From positions 1 through 64,000 of the forward strand of contig NZ_PJME01000005.1 in NCBI RefSeq assembly GCF_002954775.1: 64,000 nucleotides of DNA. Reading direction: 5' to 3'. Position 1 is the first letter of the stretch, and each line of letters opens with the position of its first letter. The notes under the pieces were generated by a model. It was given only the letters and a program-made list of their open reading frames with translations. It was not told the DNA's origin and did no database searches. Below are positions 49,565-58,800 of this stretch, one piece after another. Origin of the DNA: Streptomyces geranii. Its GTDB lineage: Bacteria > Actinomycetota > Actinomycetes > Streptomycetales > Streptomycetaceae. The translations under genes and the position numbers were made by a program.

Positions 49565-51366
49565 ACGACGCTGACGTGGACGTCGGTGTTTCCGCTGTCG
49601 TCGTCGGTCCGCGCCCACCAGGTGTTCGTCCACTCGCCGGCCGTCTCGCGGCGGTCCAGGTGCTCCTGGCAGAAGAAATAGTTGGTGCCCGCCTTGAGGA
49701 CGCCCACCTCGGTGCCCGCGGCGTCGTAGGACTTGGCGGTGCGCCAGACCGTGCAGTTGTACTTGCCCGCGCCGATGGACTCGCAGGCGGGGGTGTCGTC
49801 GGCGCTGGGGGTCGCTCCGGTGCCGCCGCCGCCCGTCGTCCCGCTGTCCGTGCTCCGGCTCGGGGACGGGGTCGCGCTGTCCCCGGGGTCGGTGGTCTCC
49901 GCTCCGTCGTCCGGGGTCGGGTTCGGGTTCGGGGAACTCGGGGTGTCCTTGCCGGTGGGGGTGTCCTCGGCGGAGGGTTCCGGTTCGGAGTCGCCGGTGC
50001 CCGTGGCGGGTGGGACGACTCGGCTGTCGGTCGTCGCCTTGGCGCCGGCGCGCGCCTTGGTGTCGTCGTCGCTGCCGACCAGCGCGACGGTGGTTCCGGC
50101 GGCGCCGAGGACGACGGTGACGGCCGCCGCGGCGAGCAGCACGCGTGCCTTGCGATGGGGCCGGACGGGGGCCTGGGTGGAGACGCTGGTCGGGTCCGAG
50201 GGACCGGCGGGGGCGGGGAGGGGGTCGGCGGGGCCGAAACCAGGCGTCCCGGAGGCGAGGGGCTCGGGCGGGCCGAATCCCGGGGTCGGTGTGTGCCGCT
50301 CGGCCCCGGCGGCGGGCGGGACCTGCTCGGCGGGCCCGAATCCCGGCGGCACCGCCGGGCCGCTCGGCTCCGCCAAGTCACCGTCACCGACACCGGCATA
50401 CGCATCTGACGCCACGGCTCCTGCGGCCCCGTACCGCCGCAGTTCGGTCGTCAGCCGTTCCGTCGTGCCGGGCTCGGACGTCGCCACCGTCTCCAGCAGA
50501 CCGCGAGCGGTCGCCGCGTCCGGGCGTTCCTCGGGCTGCTTGTCCATCAGCAGGCGCAGGACCGGGCCCAGGGCGCCGGCCTGGCGGCAGTCGGGAAGGG
50601 GCTCGGCCACGATCGCGGTGAGGGTGGACCAGGTCGACGTACGGCGGAAGGGCGAGGCGCCCTCGACGGCCGCGTAGAGAGTGGCGCCCAGGGCCCAGAT
50701 GTCGGAGGCGGGGACCGGGTTGTTGCCCTGGGCGCGCTCGGGGGCCAAGTAGTCCAGGGAGCCGACGAGTTCGCCGCTGCGGGTGAGGTTGGTGTCCGAG
50801 CCGTCGCCCGGGTCCTCCATCCTGGCGATGCCGAAGTCGGTCAGGACGACCCGGCCCGAGGCCTCCAGCAGGATGTTGCCGGGCTTCACGTCGCGGTGCA
50901 GGACGCCGACGCGGTGGGCGGCGGCCAGTGCGTCCATGACCTGGGCGCCGATCCGGGCGGCCTCGCGCGGGTCGAGGGTGCCGCGCTCGGCCAGGACGGC
51001 GTCCAGGGAGCGGCCCTCCACCAGTTCCATGACGATCAGCGGGCGGCCGTCGACCTCCGCGACGTCATGGACGGCGACGACCCCGGTGTGCCGGATCCGG
51101 GCCGCCGCGCGGGCCTCGCGCTTCATCCGCAGGCGCAGGGCGGCGAGTTCGGGCGCGGCGGCGTCCGTGAACGTCCGCAGTTCCTTGACGGCGACCTCAC
51201 GGCCGAGGACCTCGTCGACCGCGCGCCAGACAATTCCCATGCCGCCGCGCCCGAGCTGGCCCACGACCCGGTAGCGGCCTGCGAGCAGGCGGCCGGTGCC
51301 GTCCTTGCGCTCCCCCAGCCGTTCCCCCGGCTGTCCGGCCGTCTGTCCCTGCTCCGCCGAAGACAC
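49510..51366 (-). CDS. Membrane Ser/Thr protein kinase (PknB-like)
   Basis: A 618-residue Hanks-type kinase. Gly-rich loop GQLGRGGMG at 37-45, Lys61 in VAVKE, catalytic HRDVKPGN with Asp159, DFG at 177-179 and APERAQG. A Pro/Gly-rich juxtamembrane stretch contains four PGFGP repeats, then one membrane helix (about 406-428), a Ser/Thr/Pro/Asp-rich linker and a C-terminal extracellular domain with four cysteines (ACES, YNC, FFC and terminal C). There are no PASTA repeats. GTG at 51366 is the chosen start. The outer domain may sense an unknown signal. Confidence 0.92.
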   Translation of the reverse strand: MSSAEQGQTAGQPGERLGERKDGTGRLLAGRYRVVGQLGRGGMGIVWRAVDEVLGREVAVKELRTFTDAAAPELAALRLRMKREARAAARIRHTGVVAVHDVAEVDGRPLIVMELVEGRSLDAVLAERGTLDPREAARIGAQVMDALAAAHRVGVLHRDVKPGNILLEASGRVVLTDFGIARMEDPGDGSDTNLTRSGELVGSLDYLAPERAQGNNPVPASDIWALGATLYAAVEGASPFRRTSTWSTLTAIVAEPLPDCRQAGALGPVLRLLMDKQPEERPDAATARGLLETVATSEPGTTERLTTELRRYGAAGAVASDAYAGVGDGDLAEPSGPAVPPGFGPAEQVPPAAGAERHTPTPGFGPPEPLASGTPGFGPADPLPAPAGPSDPTSVSTQAPVRPHRKARVLLAAAAVTVVLGAAGTTVALVGSDDDTKARAGAKATTDSRVVPPATGTGDSEPEPSAEDTPTGKDTPSSPNPNPTPDDGAETTDPGDSATPSPSRSTDSGTTGGGGTGATPSADDTPACESIGAGKYNCTVWRTAKSYDAAGTEVGVLKAGTNYFFCQEHLDRRETAGEWTNTWWARTDDDSGNTDVHVSVVYIQGGDNDLAVPGLPVC

Positions 51367-51531
51367 CGTTGCCCCGTTCCTATGACCCGCCCGTGTGTTC
51401 GTACAGATTACGGGGCTCGTGTGACAGTACGAGAACGCGGCCACGGTTGTGACAAGGACGCGACCCGGCGGGTCGGGGCCGGTGTGAGAACCTGGGCGGC
51501 CTCCGGGCCTGCGACGAGAGGGACAGCCGAC

Positions 51532-52590
51532 GTGGACCGCATCAGAACCGTCTCGCTCCGGGAGGCCGACGAGGCCTTCGGCGTCCGCTCGTTGTTCCAC
51601 CTGGACCGGCCCGCCGACGACACGGAGGTGCTCGTCCTGCCGGGCGATTCGGCCCTGGAGAACCTGCCGCTGGACTTCTCCCACCTCGACGCCTGGTCCG
51701 GGCTGACGAAGGCCCACCCCGACATGTTCCTCGGCCTGGTCGTCGACGGGAGCCTCACCGTCGCCGACTGGATCACCAACTGGGAGTGGGACTTCGGCCC
51801 CTTCCTCCTGGTGCGCGGCGACGTACGGGCGAGGAACTTCGCCACCGCGGGCAGCGAGGTCGTCGTCGAGGGCGACCTGGAGGTGACGCAGACCGTCGCC
51901 GGCGTCTACAACCACGGTCGTACCGTCGTCCGGGGCCGCACCCGCGCGGAGGTCGTGCTCACCGCCGAGCATCTGACCGAGTTCCACGGCGGTCTCGACG
52001 CCGAACTGGGCATCGCCGGGAACTTCATGCGGGTCGGGGACCCGGCGGGGGTCCGGGTCGCTGCCTGGTCGGGCTACGTCTGCGACCTGCGGGGCAACAT
52101 CCTGCCGGACCTCGGTACGCGGTCCACCCGGGCGCTTCGGGCGCTCGACCCCGACTTCCGGGAACTCGACAGCAGGACGATCCTGAAGGCGATGGAGGCG
52201 GGCCGCTCCCTGCTCGCCGGGCCGCCCACGGACACGGACGCGGACACGGACACGGACACGACCGACGATCCGGCCGACGCGATCCGGCACGTCCTGCTGC
52301 AGGCGGGCCGCAGGCGGCACGACCGGTGGGACGACGGTTTCGTCGTGGGCCGCAACACCGCACCGGTCGAGGCACCGTCCGAGGCAACGTTCGAGGTGTA
52401 CTTCTGCGAGGCCGACGAACCGGACGAGCCCGGCACCCCAGGCGCCCCGGAACCCCTGGACCCCGAGGCGGAACTGAGCCGCTACGCGGAGGCCCTGAGC
52501 GCCGCAGGCTACGCGGTGGCCGTCGATCCCCACGACGAGGACGTTCTGCAGGTCGGCAGCCGCCCCACCCCGCCGGAGACAGGACCATGA
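51532..52590 (+). CDS. Hypothetical protein with bactofilin-like beta-helix segment
   Basis: A 352-residue protein of unknown function. Residues about 85-180 show a regular short-strand pattern (FLLVRGDVRARNF, SEVVVEGDLEV, RTVVRGRTRAEVV) like polymer-forming or bactofilin-type beta-helices. A run of DTDADTDTDTT (about 230-242) is encoded by an ACGGAC hexamer repeat. The acidic C-terminus has YFCEADEPDEP. GTG at 51532 follows GAGAGGGA. Divergent from the Ser/Thr kinase, so a kinase substrate or partner is conceivable. Confidence 0.7.
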   Translation: MDRIRTVSLREADEAFGVRSLFHLDRPADDTEVLVLPGDSALENLPLDFSHLDAWSGLTKAHPDMFLGLVVDGSLTVADWITNWEWDFGPFLLVRGDVRARNFATAGSEVVVEGDLEVTQTVAGVYNHGRTVVRGRTRAEVVLTAEHLTEFHGGLDAELGIAGNFMRVGDPAGVRVAAWSGYVCDLRGNILPDLGTRSTRALRALDPDFRELDSRTILKAMEAGRSLLAGPPTDTDADTDTDTTDDPADAIRHVLLQAGRRRHDRWDDGFVVGRNTAPVEAPSEATFEVYFCEADEPDEPGTPGAPEPLDPEAELSRYAEALSAAGYAVAVDPHDEDVLQVGSRPTPPETGP

Positions 52591-52646
52591 TCCGGTAGAG
52601 CGATATTCACACAGGCGGACGATTCCCAGGACCTACGCTCCCGGGC

Positions 52647-53405
52647 ATGACCAAGTTCTTCGCCACTGTCTGCCTGCCGCCGACCCCGCCCCGCAAGGTG
52701 CCCCAGGCGGTGGCCGCGATCATGGCGCCGTACAACTCCGAACTCACCGAGGAGTGGCGTCCGGACGGCCACTGGGACTGGTGGGCCATCCACTCCGGCA
52801 CGGGCAGCGCCTACCTCGTGCTGCCGCAGCACGACGGCGACCGCAGGCTCGTCACGGCGAAGTCCGTTCCGCGCAGGAAGGCCAAGCTCGACGCCCTCGG
52901 GCCGCTGGAGTGCCACGGCGGGCCTCGGGGGCTGCTCGACTTCGACGGGATGCGGAACCGGGCGGTGCGCGCAGAGGACGACCTGCTCGCCGCCTGGACC
53001 GAGCTGACCGCGACACACCCGCCGGCCCGCCCGTTCACCGACTTCCTCGCCCGCCACGAGGCCGATCCGGAGAAATACTCCCGGTCGGACGCCAAGGCGG
53101 ATCATCTGGCCCAGCCGCTCGTGCAGGAGGTGGCCCAGCGAGCCGTCAGGGGCGACCCGCACTTCGGTACGTCGTTCTTGCTGAACGACCCGGTCGCGTA
53201 CTTCGCGCACGACCACGAGGAGGTCCGGCGGTGGGCGGTCCGGGTTGCCGTGCCCGGCTTCGCCCTGGTCGCCCTGGACGGCTCATGGACAGACGCGGGA
53301 ATGGACCCGGAGACAGACACCGACGACCACTGGGACCGGGCCAACCGCTACCTCGACGACCTGGACGGCGAGGCCGTCGTCGTGAACGTCCTCTGCCACT
53401 GCTGA
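52647..53405 (+). CDS. Hypothetical protein
   Basis: A 252-residue cytosolic protein I do not recognise. It is rich in Trp/Asp/His (GHWDWWAIHSG near 41-51, FAHDHEEVRRWAVRVAVPGFALVALDGSW near 185-213) and ends VNVLCHC. The domain pattern resembles small proteins encoded near phage-like or toxin genes in streptomycetes only loosely; no motif supports a function. Transcribed in the same direction as the gene 56 bases upstream. Confidence 0.65.
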   Translation: MTKFFATVCLPPTPPRKVPQAVAAIMAPYNSELTEEWRPDGHWDWWAIHSGTGSAYLVLPQHDGDRRLVTAKSVPRRKAKLDALGPLECHGGPRGLLDFDGMRNRAVRAEDDLLAAWTELTATHPPARPFTDFLARHEADPEKYSRSDAKADHLAQPLVQEVAQRAVRGDPHFGTSFLLNDPVAYFAHDHEEVRRWAVRVAVPGFALVALDGSWTDAGMDPETDTDDHWDRANRYLDDLDGEAVVVNVLCHC

Positions 53406-53435
53406 GCCCACGACTGAGCCCACGACCACGGCCGA

Positions 53436-54731
53436 TCAGGCCTGGCTGGGCCCCGGCCGGGCGAAGCCCTCCAGGTCGGCGCGGGTCAGCCCCTCCGTCA
53501 CCCGGGTCACCTCGGCCGCGTCGAGGGCGCCGCAGTCCAGGCCGCGCAGCAGATAGCCGCTGAGGGCCTTGGCGGTGGCGGGCTCGTCCATGACGTCGCC
53601 GCCGGCGCGGTTGGCGTAGCGGGAGAGCCGGGCGGCGGCCTGTGCGTAGCCCTCGCGGTAGAAGGCGAAGACGGCCGCGTACCGGGTCGGGATGTGCCGG
53701 GGGTGCATGTCCCAGCCCTGGTAGTAGGCGCGGGCGAGGGCGCGGCGGGTGAGGCCGTAGTGCAGCCGCCAGGCCGCGTGGACCTGTTCGGTCGGGCCGA
53801 CCGGCAGGACGTTGGTGGAGCCGTCCGAGACGCGTACGCCGGTGCCGGCCGCCGCGACCTGCATGATCGCCTTGGCGTGGTCGGCGGCCGGGTGGTCGCT
53901 GGCCTGGTGGGCGGCGGAGACGCCGAGGCAGGCGCTGTAGTCGAAGGTGCCGTAGTGCAGGCCGGTGGCGCGGCCCTCGGCGGCCTGGATCATCCGGGCG
54001 ACGGTGGCGGTGCCGTCGGTGGCGAGGATGGCCTGGCTGGTCTCGATCTGGATCTCGAACCCGATCCGGCCGGGTTCCAGGCCCCGCGCCTTCTCGAACT
54101 CCTCCAGCAGCCGGACCATCGCGGTGACCTGCTCGGCGTACGTCACCTTGGGCAGGGTGAGCACCAGCCCGTCGGGCAGACCGCCGCCGGCCTCCATCAG
54201 CCCCGTGAGGACGATGTCGAGGGTGCGGATGCCCCGGTCGCGCACGGGTGCCTCCATGCACTTCATGCGGATGCCCATGTACGGGGCTGCCGTGCCCTTC
54301 TCGTACGCCTCGGTGATCAGCCGGGCCGCGCGGGCCGCCGCCTCGTCCTCCTCGGCGTCCGGGCGCGGGCCGTAGCCGTCCTCGAAGTCGACCCGCAGGT
54401 CCTCGATCGGCTCGTGCTCCAGCTTTGCGCGGACCCGGTCGTGGACGGCTTCGGCGAGGTCGCCGGAGAGCCCGAGGACGGCGGCGAAGGAAGCGGCGTC
54501 CGGGGCGTGTTCGTCGAGGGCGGCGAGGGCCTGGTCGCCCCAGGAGCGGACGGTGTCGGCGGCGAAGACGTCCCCGGGGACGTACACGGTGTGGACGGGC
54601 TGGCGGGTGCCGGGGTCACCGGGGTAGCGGCGTGCCAGCTCCGCGTCGACGGGTGCGAGGGAGGCGCTGATCGCCTCGCCGACGGCACCCGCGAGACTCG
54701 TCACGACCTTCTCCTGCCGGCCCTGCCCCAT
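53436..54731 (-). CDS. Aldolase/citrate lyase-like protein (DUF6986-type)
   Basis: A 431-residue TIM-barrel protein related to HpcH/CitE aldolases. LRVDFEDGYGPRPDAEEDEAA (about 112-132) has the metal-binding acidic cluster, GFEIQIETSQAIL carries the substrate-side Glu, and RATGLHYGTFDYSA follows. The family cleaves or condenses keto acids with CoA esters or malate-type products. ATG at 54731 has a perfect GGAGG site; the frame to 54767 adds an unlikely leader. TTCCG/CGGAA operator-like palindrome 15 bases upstream. Confidence 0.82.
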   Translation of the reverse strand: MGQGRQEKVVTSLAGAVGEAISASLAPVDAELARRYPGDPGTRQPVHTVYVPGDVFAADTVRSWGDQALAALDEHAPDAASFAAVLGLSGDLAEAVHDRVRAKLEHEPIEDLRVDFEDGYGPRPDAEEDEAAARAARLITEAYEKGTAAPYMGIRMKCMEAPVRDRGIRTLDIVLTGLMEAGGGLPDGLVLTLPKVTYAEQVTAMVRLLEEFEKARGLEPGRIGFEIQIETSQAILATDGTATVARMIQAAEGRATGLHYGTFDYSACLGVSAAHQASDHPAADHAKAIMQVAAAGTGVRVSDGSTNVLPVGPTEQVHAAWRLHYGLTRRALARAYYQGWDMHPRHIPTRYAAVFAFYREGYAQAAARLSRYANRAGGDVMDEPATAKALSGYLLRGLDCGALDAAEVTRVTEGLTRADLEGFARPGPSQA

Positions 54732-54745
54732 TCCACGCCTCCATT

Positions 54746-54760
54746 TTCCGCACTTCGGAA
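54746..54760. promoter_or_regulatory. TTCCG-N5-CGGAA palindrome upstream of the aldolase gene
   Basis: TTCCG (54746-54750) and CGGAA (54756-54760) are perfect arms 15 bases ahead of the start codon, in the divergent gap with the next gene. The shape suits an IclR- or GntR-type regulator; none is adjacent. Confidence 0.45.
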
Positions 54761-54921
54761 TCCACAATCCGTAGAGCGAAGCTAACTTCCGATCTTCACC
54801 CCGGTCAACACCGTCTCGAAAAGGGATTTCCCAAGCTCGTCCCCCTGATCACTGCTGACCCGGCATCTTCTTCCGTATTCACTGTGCAAGGTTCATCCTG
54901 ATCCGAAGGGGAGGAGATCGC

Positions 54922-55827
54922 GTGCCGAAAGAGGTCGGAGTGACGCGTCGTCAAGGACTCAAGTCCGCGGCGGCCGTCGCCATCGCCGTGCCGCTGCTGA
55001 CCACGGCGGGCTCGTCCAAGCCGGCGGTCGCCGGTGAGCACCCGGGCGCTCTGAACGTCATGACGTTCAACGTGCGCTTCGCGACCGTCGTCGACGAGAC
55101 ACCACGCTGGACCGTGCGCAGGCCCGTGATGCGGGAGCTGCTGCGCCGCGAGCGCCCCCACGTCATCGGCACCCAGGAGGGGCTCTACCAGCAGGTGCGC
55201 ATGATCGAGAAGGACCTCGGCGGGCACTACGACTGGATCGGCACCGGGCGCGGGGGCGGCAGCAAGGACGAGTTCATGGCGGTCTTCTACGACACCCGCA
55301 GACTCGAACCGATCGAGTTCGACCACTTCTGGCTGTCGGACACCCCGTACACGATCGCCTCCAACACCTGGGGCGCGGACTGGCTGCGCATGGTGACGTG
55401 GGTGAAGTTCGCCGATCTCGCCGACGGGGGGCGGGAGTTCTACGTACTCAACACCCATCTGGACAGCGTCAGCCAGTACGCCCGGGAGCGCTCGGCCGGG
55501 CTCATCGGCGAGACGATCTCCGGGTGGGACCCCGCGCTGCCGGTGGTCGTCACCGGCGACTTCAACTCGGCCGCCCACGACAACCGGGTGTACGACCTGA
55601 TGCTGGAGATCGGGCTCGTCGACACCTGGGACACGGCGGACTCCCGCAGTCCGCTGTACGGGACGTTCCCCGCGTACCGGACGCCCAAGCCCGGCGGTCG
55701 GCGCATCGACTGGATCCTGACCTCGCCCGGGGTGCGGACCCACTGGGCGTCGATCAACAACTTCTCCGTCGACGGGATGTATCCGAGCGACCATCTGCCG
55801 GTGCAGGCCTCGCTGACGCTGGGGTGA
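54922..55827 (+). CDS. Secreted endonuclease/exonuclease/phosphatase-family protein
   Basis: A 301-residue EEP-superfamily hydrolase. The N-terminus (TRRQGLKSAAAVAIAVPLLTTAG) is a Tat-like signal. Catalytic motifs: MTFNVRF, Glu in GTQEGLY, LNTHLDS, the metal-binding VTGDFNSAAHD, and C-terminal YPSDHLPV. It could be an extracellular nuclease, sphingomyelinase-like or inositol-phosphatase-like enzyme. GTG start with GGGGAGGAG upstream. It is followed by a strong bidirectional terminator. Confidence 0.88.
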   Translation: MPKEVGVTRRQGLKSAAAVAIAVPLLTTAGSSKPAVAGEHPGALNVMTFNVRFATVVDETPRWTVRRPVMRELLRRERPHVIGTQEGLYQQVRMIEKDLGGHYDWIGTGRGGGSKDEFMAVFYDTRRLEPIEFDHFWLSDTPYTIASNTWGADWLRMVTWVKFADLADGGREFYVLNTHLDSVSQYARERSAGLIGETISGWDPALPVVVTGDFNSAAHDNRVYDLMLEIGLVDTWDTADSRSPLYGTFPAYRTPKPGGRRIDWILTSPGVRTHWASINNFSVDGMYPSDHLPVQASLTLG

Positions 55828-55850
55828 GCCGGTCAGGCCCCGGGACGGGA

Positions 55851-55890
55851 CGAGGCCCCCGCGACCGGTCGTACGGTCGCGGGGGCCTCG
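55851..55890. terminator. Perfect 17-bp-stem bidirectional terminator
   Basis: Arms at 55851-55867 and 55874-55890 are perfect complements around a 6-base loop, between convergent genes ending at 55827 and 55924. Confidence 0.85.
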
Positions 55891-55923
55891 AACGCTCTGA
55901 CAGCTTCCGACTGCTCAGGAGGC

Positions 55924-56886
55924 TCAGCCCTTACGGGCGTTGATCTCCTCGGTGAGCTGCGGGACGACGTCGAAGAGGTCGCCGACGACGCCGTAGTCGA
56001 CGAGGTCGAAGATCGGGGCCTCGGCGTCCTTGTTGACGGCCACGATGGTCTTCGAGGTCTGCATACCGGCGCGGTGCTGGATGGCGCCGGAGATGCCGTT
56101 GGCGATGTAGAGCTGCGGGGAGACCGACTTGCCGGTCTGGCCGACCTGGTTGGTGTGCGGGTACCAGCCCGCGTCCACGGCGGCGCGCGAGGCGCCGACG
56201 GCCGCGCCGAGGGAGTCGGCGAGCGCCTCGATGATCGGGAAGTTCTCGGCGCCGTTGACGCCACGGCCGCCGGAGACGACGATCGCGGCCTCGGTCAGCT
56301 CCGGACGCCCGGTCGACTCGCGCGGGGTGCGCGCGGTGACCTTGGTGCCGGTGGCCTGGGCGGAGAAGGTGACGGCGAGCGCCTCGACCGCGCCGGCGGC
56401 CGGGGCGGCCTCCACGGCGGCCGAGTTCGGCTTGACCGTGATGACCGGGGTGCCCTTGGCGATGCGGGACTTGGTGGTGAAGGACGCGGCGAACGCGGAC
56501 TGCGTGGCCACCGGACCCTCGTCACCGGCCTCCAGGTCGATGGCGTCGGTGATGATGCCGGAGCCGATGCGCAGCGCGAGGCGGGCGGCGATCTCCTTGC
56601 CCTCGGCGGAGGACGGCACCAGGACGGCGGCCGGGGAGACCGAGTCGTACGCGGCCTGGAGGGCGTCGACCTTCGGGACGACCAGGTAGTCGGCGTACTC
56701 GGCGGCCTCGTGGGTGAGGACCTTGACGGCGCCGTGCTCGGCGAGCGCGGCGGCGGTGTCGGCGGCGCCGTTGCCCAGCGCGACGGCGACGGGCTCGCCG
56801 ATGCGGCGGGCGAGGGTCAGCAGCTCCAGGGTGGGCTTGCGGACGGCGCCGTCCACGTGATCGACGTAGACGAGAACTTCAGCCAT
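55924..56886 (-). CDS. etfA: Electron transfer flavoprotein, alpha subunit
   Basis: A 320-residue ETF alpha chain: N-terminal [22 protein letters not shown], then the C-terminal FAD domain with [42 protein letters not shown] and [20 protein letters not shown]. With EtfB it accepts electrons from acyl-CoA dehydrogenases (several are encoded at 7.5-14.5 kb) and passes them on toward the quinone pool. It lies 75 bases below etfB. Confidence 0.97.
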   Translation of the reverse strand: MAEVLVYVDHVDGAVRKPTLELLTLARRIGEPVAVALGNGAADTAAALAEHGAVKVLTHEAAEYADYLVVPKVDALQAAYDSVSPAAVLVPSSAEGKEIAARLALRIGSGIITDAIDLEAGDEGPVATQSAFAASFTTKSRIAKGTPVITVKPNSAAVEAAPAAGAVEALAVTFSAQATGTKVTARTPRESTGRPELTEAAIVVSGGRGVNGAENFPIIEALADSLGAAVGASRAAVDAGWYPHTNQVGQTGKSVSPQLYIANGISGAIQHRAGMQTSKTIVAVNKDAEAPIFDLVDYGVVGDLFDVVPQLTEEINARKG

Positions 56887-56961
56887 GGGACTTCTACTCT
56901 CCTGCTTGCGGAAGATGAGGGGCGGTCTGCGGGAACGGGCTCGACGAGCCTCGAACGGGGC

Positions 56962-57747
56962 CTAGATGAACTTCTGGCCCGCGAGGAACTCGGCGAGCTG
57001 CTTGCCGCCCTCGCCCTCGTCCTTGACGATCGTGCCGGCCGTGCGCGCCGGGCGCTCGGTCGCGGAGTCGACCGCGGAGTACGCGCCCTCCAGGCCGACC
57101 TCCTCGGCCTCCAGGTCGAGGTCCGACAGGTCCCAGGCCTGAACCGGCTTCTTCTTCGCGGCCATGATGCCCTTGAAGGACGGGTAACGCGCCTCGCCGG
57201 ACTGGTCGGTGACCGACACGACGGCCGGGAGGGAGGCCTCAAGCTGCTCGGAGGCGGAGTCGCCGTCACGACGGCCCTTGACGACGCCGTCCTCGACGGA
57301 GACCTCGGAGAGCAGCGTGACCTGCGGGACACCCAGACGCTCGGCGAGCAGCGCCGGTACGACACCCATGGTGCCGTCGGTGGAGGCCATGCCGGAGATC
57401 ACCAGGTCGTAGCCGGCCTTCTCGATCGCCTTGGCGAGCACCAGGGAGGTGCCGATGGCGTCGGTGCCGTGCAGGTCGTCGTCCTCGACGTGGATCGCCT
57501 TGTCGGCGCCCATCGACAGGGCCTTGCGGAGCGCGTCCTTGGCGTCCTCGGGGCCGACGGTCAGGACCGTGATCTCTGCGTCGTCGGCCTCGTCGGCGAT
57601 CTGGAGCGCCTGCTCGACCGCGTATTCGTCGAGTTCCGAGAGCAGACCGTCCACGTCGTCACGGTCGACGGTCAGGTCATCGGCGAAGTGCCGGTCGCCA
57701 GTGGCGTCGGGCACGTACTTCACAGTGACAACGATCCTCAAGCTCAC
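56962..57747 (-). CDS. etfB: Electron transfer flavoprotein, beta subunit
   Basis: A 261-residue ETF beta chain with LRIVVTVKYVPD, the LSELDEYAVEQAL segment, MGADKAIHVEDD, the AMP-binding region (ASTDGTMGVVPALLAERLG) and IMAAKKKPVQ. GTG at 57747 is chosen: GGAG is 7 bases upstream and it places the conserved strand at the N-terminus. Upstream lie two palindromes (57900-57907 and 57978-57993) that may couple expression to fatty-acid or related catabolism. Confidence 0.96.
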   Translation of the reverse strand: MSLRIVVTVKYVPDATGDRHFADDLTVDRDDVDGLLSELDEYAVEQALQIADEADDAEITVLTVGPEDAKDALRKALSMGADKAIHVEDDDLHGTDAIGTSLVLAKAIEKAGYDLVISGMASTDGTMGVVPALLAERLGVPQVTLLSEVSVEDGVVKGRRDGDSASEQLEASLPAVVSVTDQSGEARYPSFKGIMAAKKKPVQAWDLSDLDLEAEEVGLEGAYSAVDSATERPARTAGTIVKDEGEGGKQLAEFLAGQKFI

Positions 57748-57899
57748 GCCGGCTCTCCTACTGCATCGTCTGTTCCGGTGTTCCGGGCTGCCTTCCTGCA
57801 AGGCAGCATAGGCGCCTCAAGCAGCCGATCCCGGTCGGGGCGGCCCGCGCTCCGAACGAAATATTACTCGCCAGTACACTCACTCCACACCTACTGAGC

Positions 57900-57907
57900 A
57901 AGCGCTT
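57900..57907. promoter_or_regulatory. AAGCGCTT palindrome upstream of etfB
   Basis: AAGCGCTT sits within TGAGCAAGCGCTTTGA, 153 bases upstream of the etfB start. The AGCAAGCGCTT pattern is like TetR-type operators of lipid genes. Low specificity on its own. Confidence 0.35.
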
Positions 57908-57977
57908 TGACGTGTGACCTTCGCAACGCAGCGTAACCGGAACCGGGCGCTGTCGCAGCATCGCCTAAATCACACTG

Positions 57978-57993
57978 TACCGACCGGTCGGTA
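57978..57993. promoter_or_regulatory. Perfect 16-base palindrome upstream of etfBA
   Basis: TACCGACCGGTCGGTA, fully palindromic, in the 270-base gap between the flavin reductase stop and the etfB start. The form is typical of TetR-family operators. It lies 231 bases from etfB, so it may belong to a distal promoter. Confidence 0.6.
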
Positions 57994-58017
57994 ACTCAGA
58001 GTGCAGGTCAGGCCCGG

Positions 58018-58536
58018 TCAGTCCCGGAGCCCGTTGAAGCGGCCCTGGTGGTAGAGCAACGGCCGCCCCGGGCCCGCCGGATCGCCCAGCACGACCTCGC
58101 CCAGGACGATCCGGTGGTCCCCGGCCGGCACGCGCGCGACGACCCGGCACACCAGCCAGGCGAGGACGCCGTCGAGGACGGGCACCCCTTCCGGGCCCTC
58201 GCGCCAGGCGGTGGGAGCGCCGAACCGGTCGGCGCCGCTGCGGGCGAAGGTCGCGGCGAGGTCGTGCTGGTGCTCGCCGAGTATGTGCACGCCGACATGG
58301 CCGGTGCCGGATATCGCGGGCCAACTGGAGGCGCCGGTGCTGATGCCGAAGGAGAGCAGCGGGGGTTCGGCGGAGACGGAGGCGAGGGAGGTGGCGGTGA
58401 AGCCGACGGGACCTGCGGGCCCCTGCGCGGTGATCACGGCGACTCCGGCGGCGTGCTGCCGGAAGACGGAGCGCAGGAGTTCGGGAGAGGCGGGGACGCT
58501 GGACCGGGAGGTGCCGAGGCCGGGCGTGGCCGTCAT
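58018..58536 (-). CDS. Flavin reductase-family protein
   Basis: A 172-residue split-barrel flavin reductase: LRSVFRQHAAGVAVITAQGPAGPVGFTATSLASVSAEPPLL is the FMN-binding start, followed by GHVGVHILGEHQHDLA and GDHRIVLGEV. It supplies reduced flavin to a two-component monooxygenase, none of which is adjacent. ATG at 58536 follows AAGGA at good spacing; the frame to 58584 is not needed. Confidence 0.9.
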   Translation of the reverse strand: MTATPGLGTSRSSVPASPELLRSVFRQHAAGVAVITAQGPAGPVGFTATSLASVSAEPPLLSFGISTGASSWPAISGTGHVGVHILGEHQHDLAATFARSGADRFGAPTAWREGPEGVPVLDGVLAWLVCRVVARVPAGDHRIVLGEVVLGDPAGPGRPLLYHQGRFNGLRD

Positions 58537-58800
58537 GGGCGTGTCCTTCTGCGGGAGGCGGTGAGCTGGGCGGCGGCTGCTCAACGGCCCGGACAGCGCG
58601 CACTCGCGGTGCGCACCAGGTCCACATGGACTCGCGCGTGGAGAAGGAGTTCCGGAGGCATAGGGTCAGGCTGACGATAGATGGTGCGCGCAGTCAAGTG
58701 CCTTCCGGCATCTGGGAGATGCGACACCGAACACACCATCAGCGGCCGTATCGGGATACGCCGACGCCCGACCGGCGGACAGCGGGACATCCGGCACACC

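Noticed and set aside
49435..50409. Plus-strand Gly/Val-rich frame inside the Ser/Thr kinase gene
   Set aside because: Antisense shadow of the kinase linker; simple composition.
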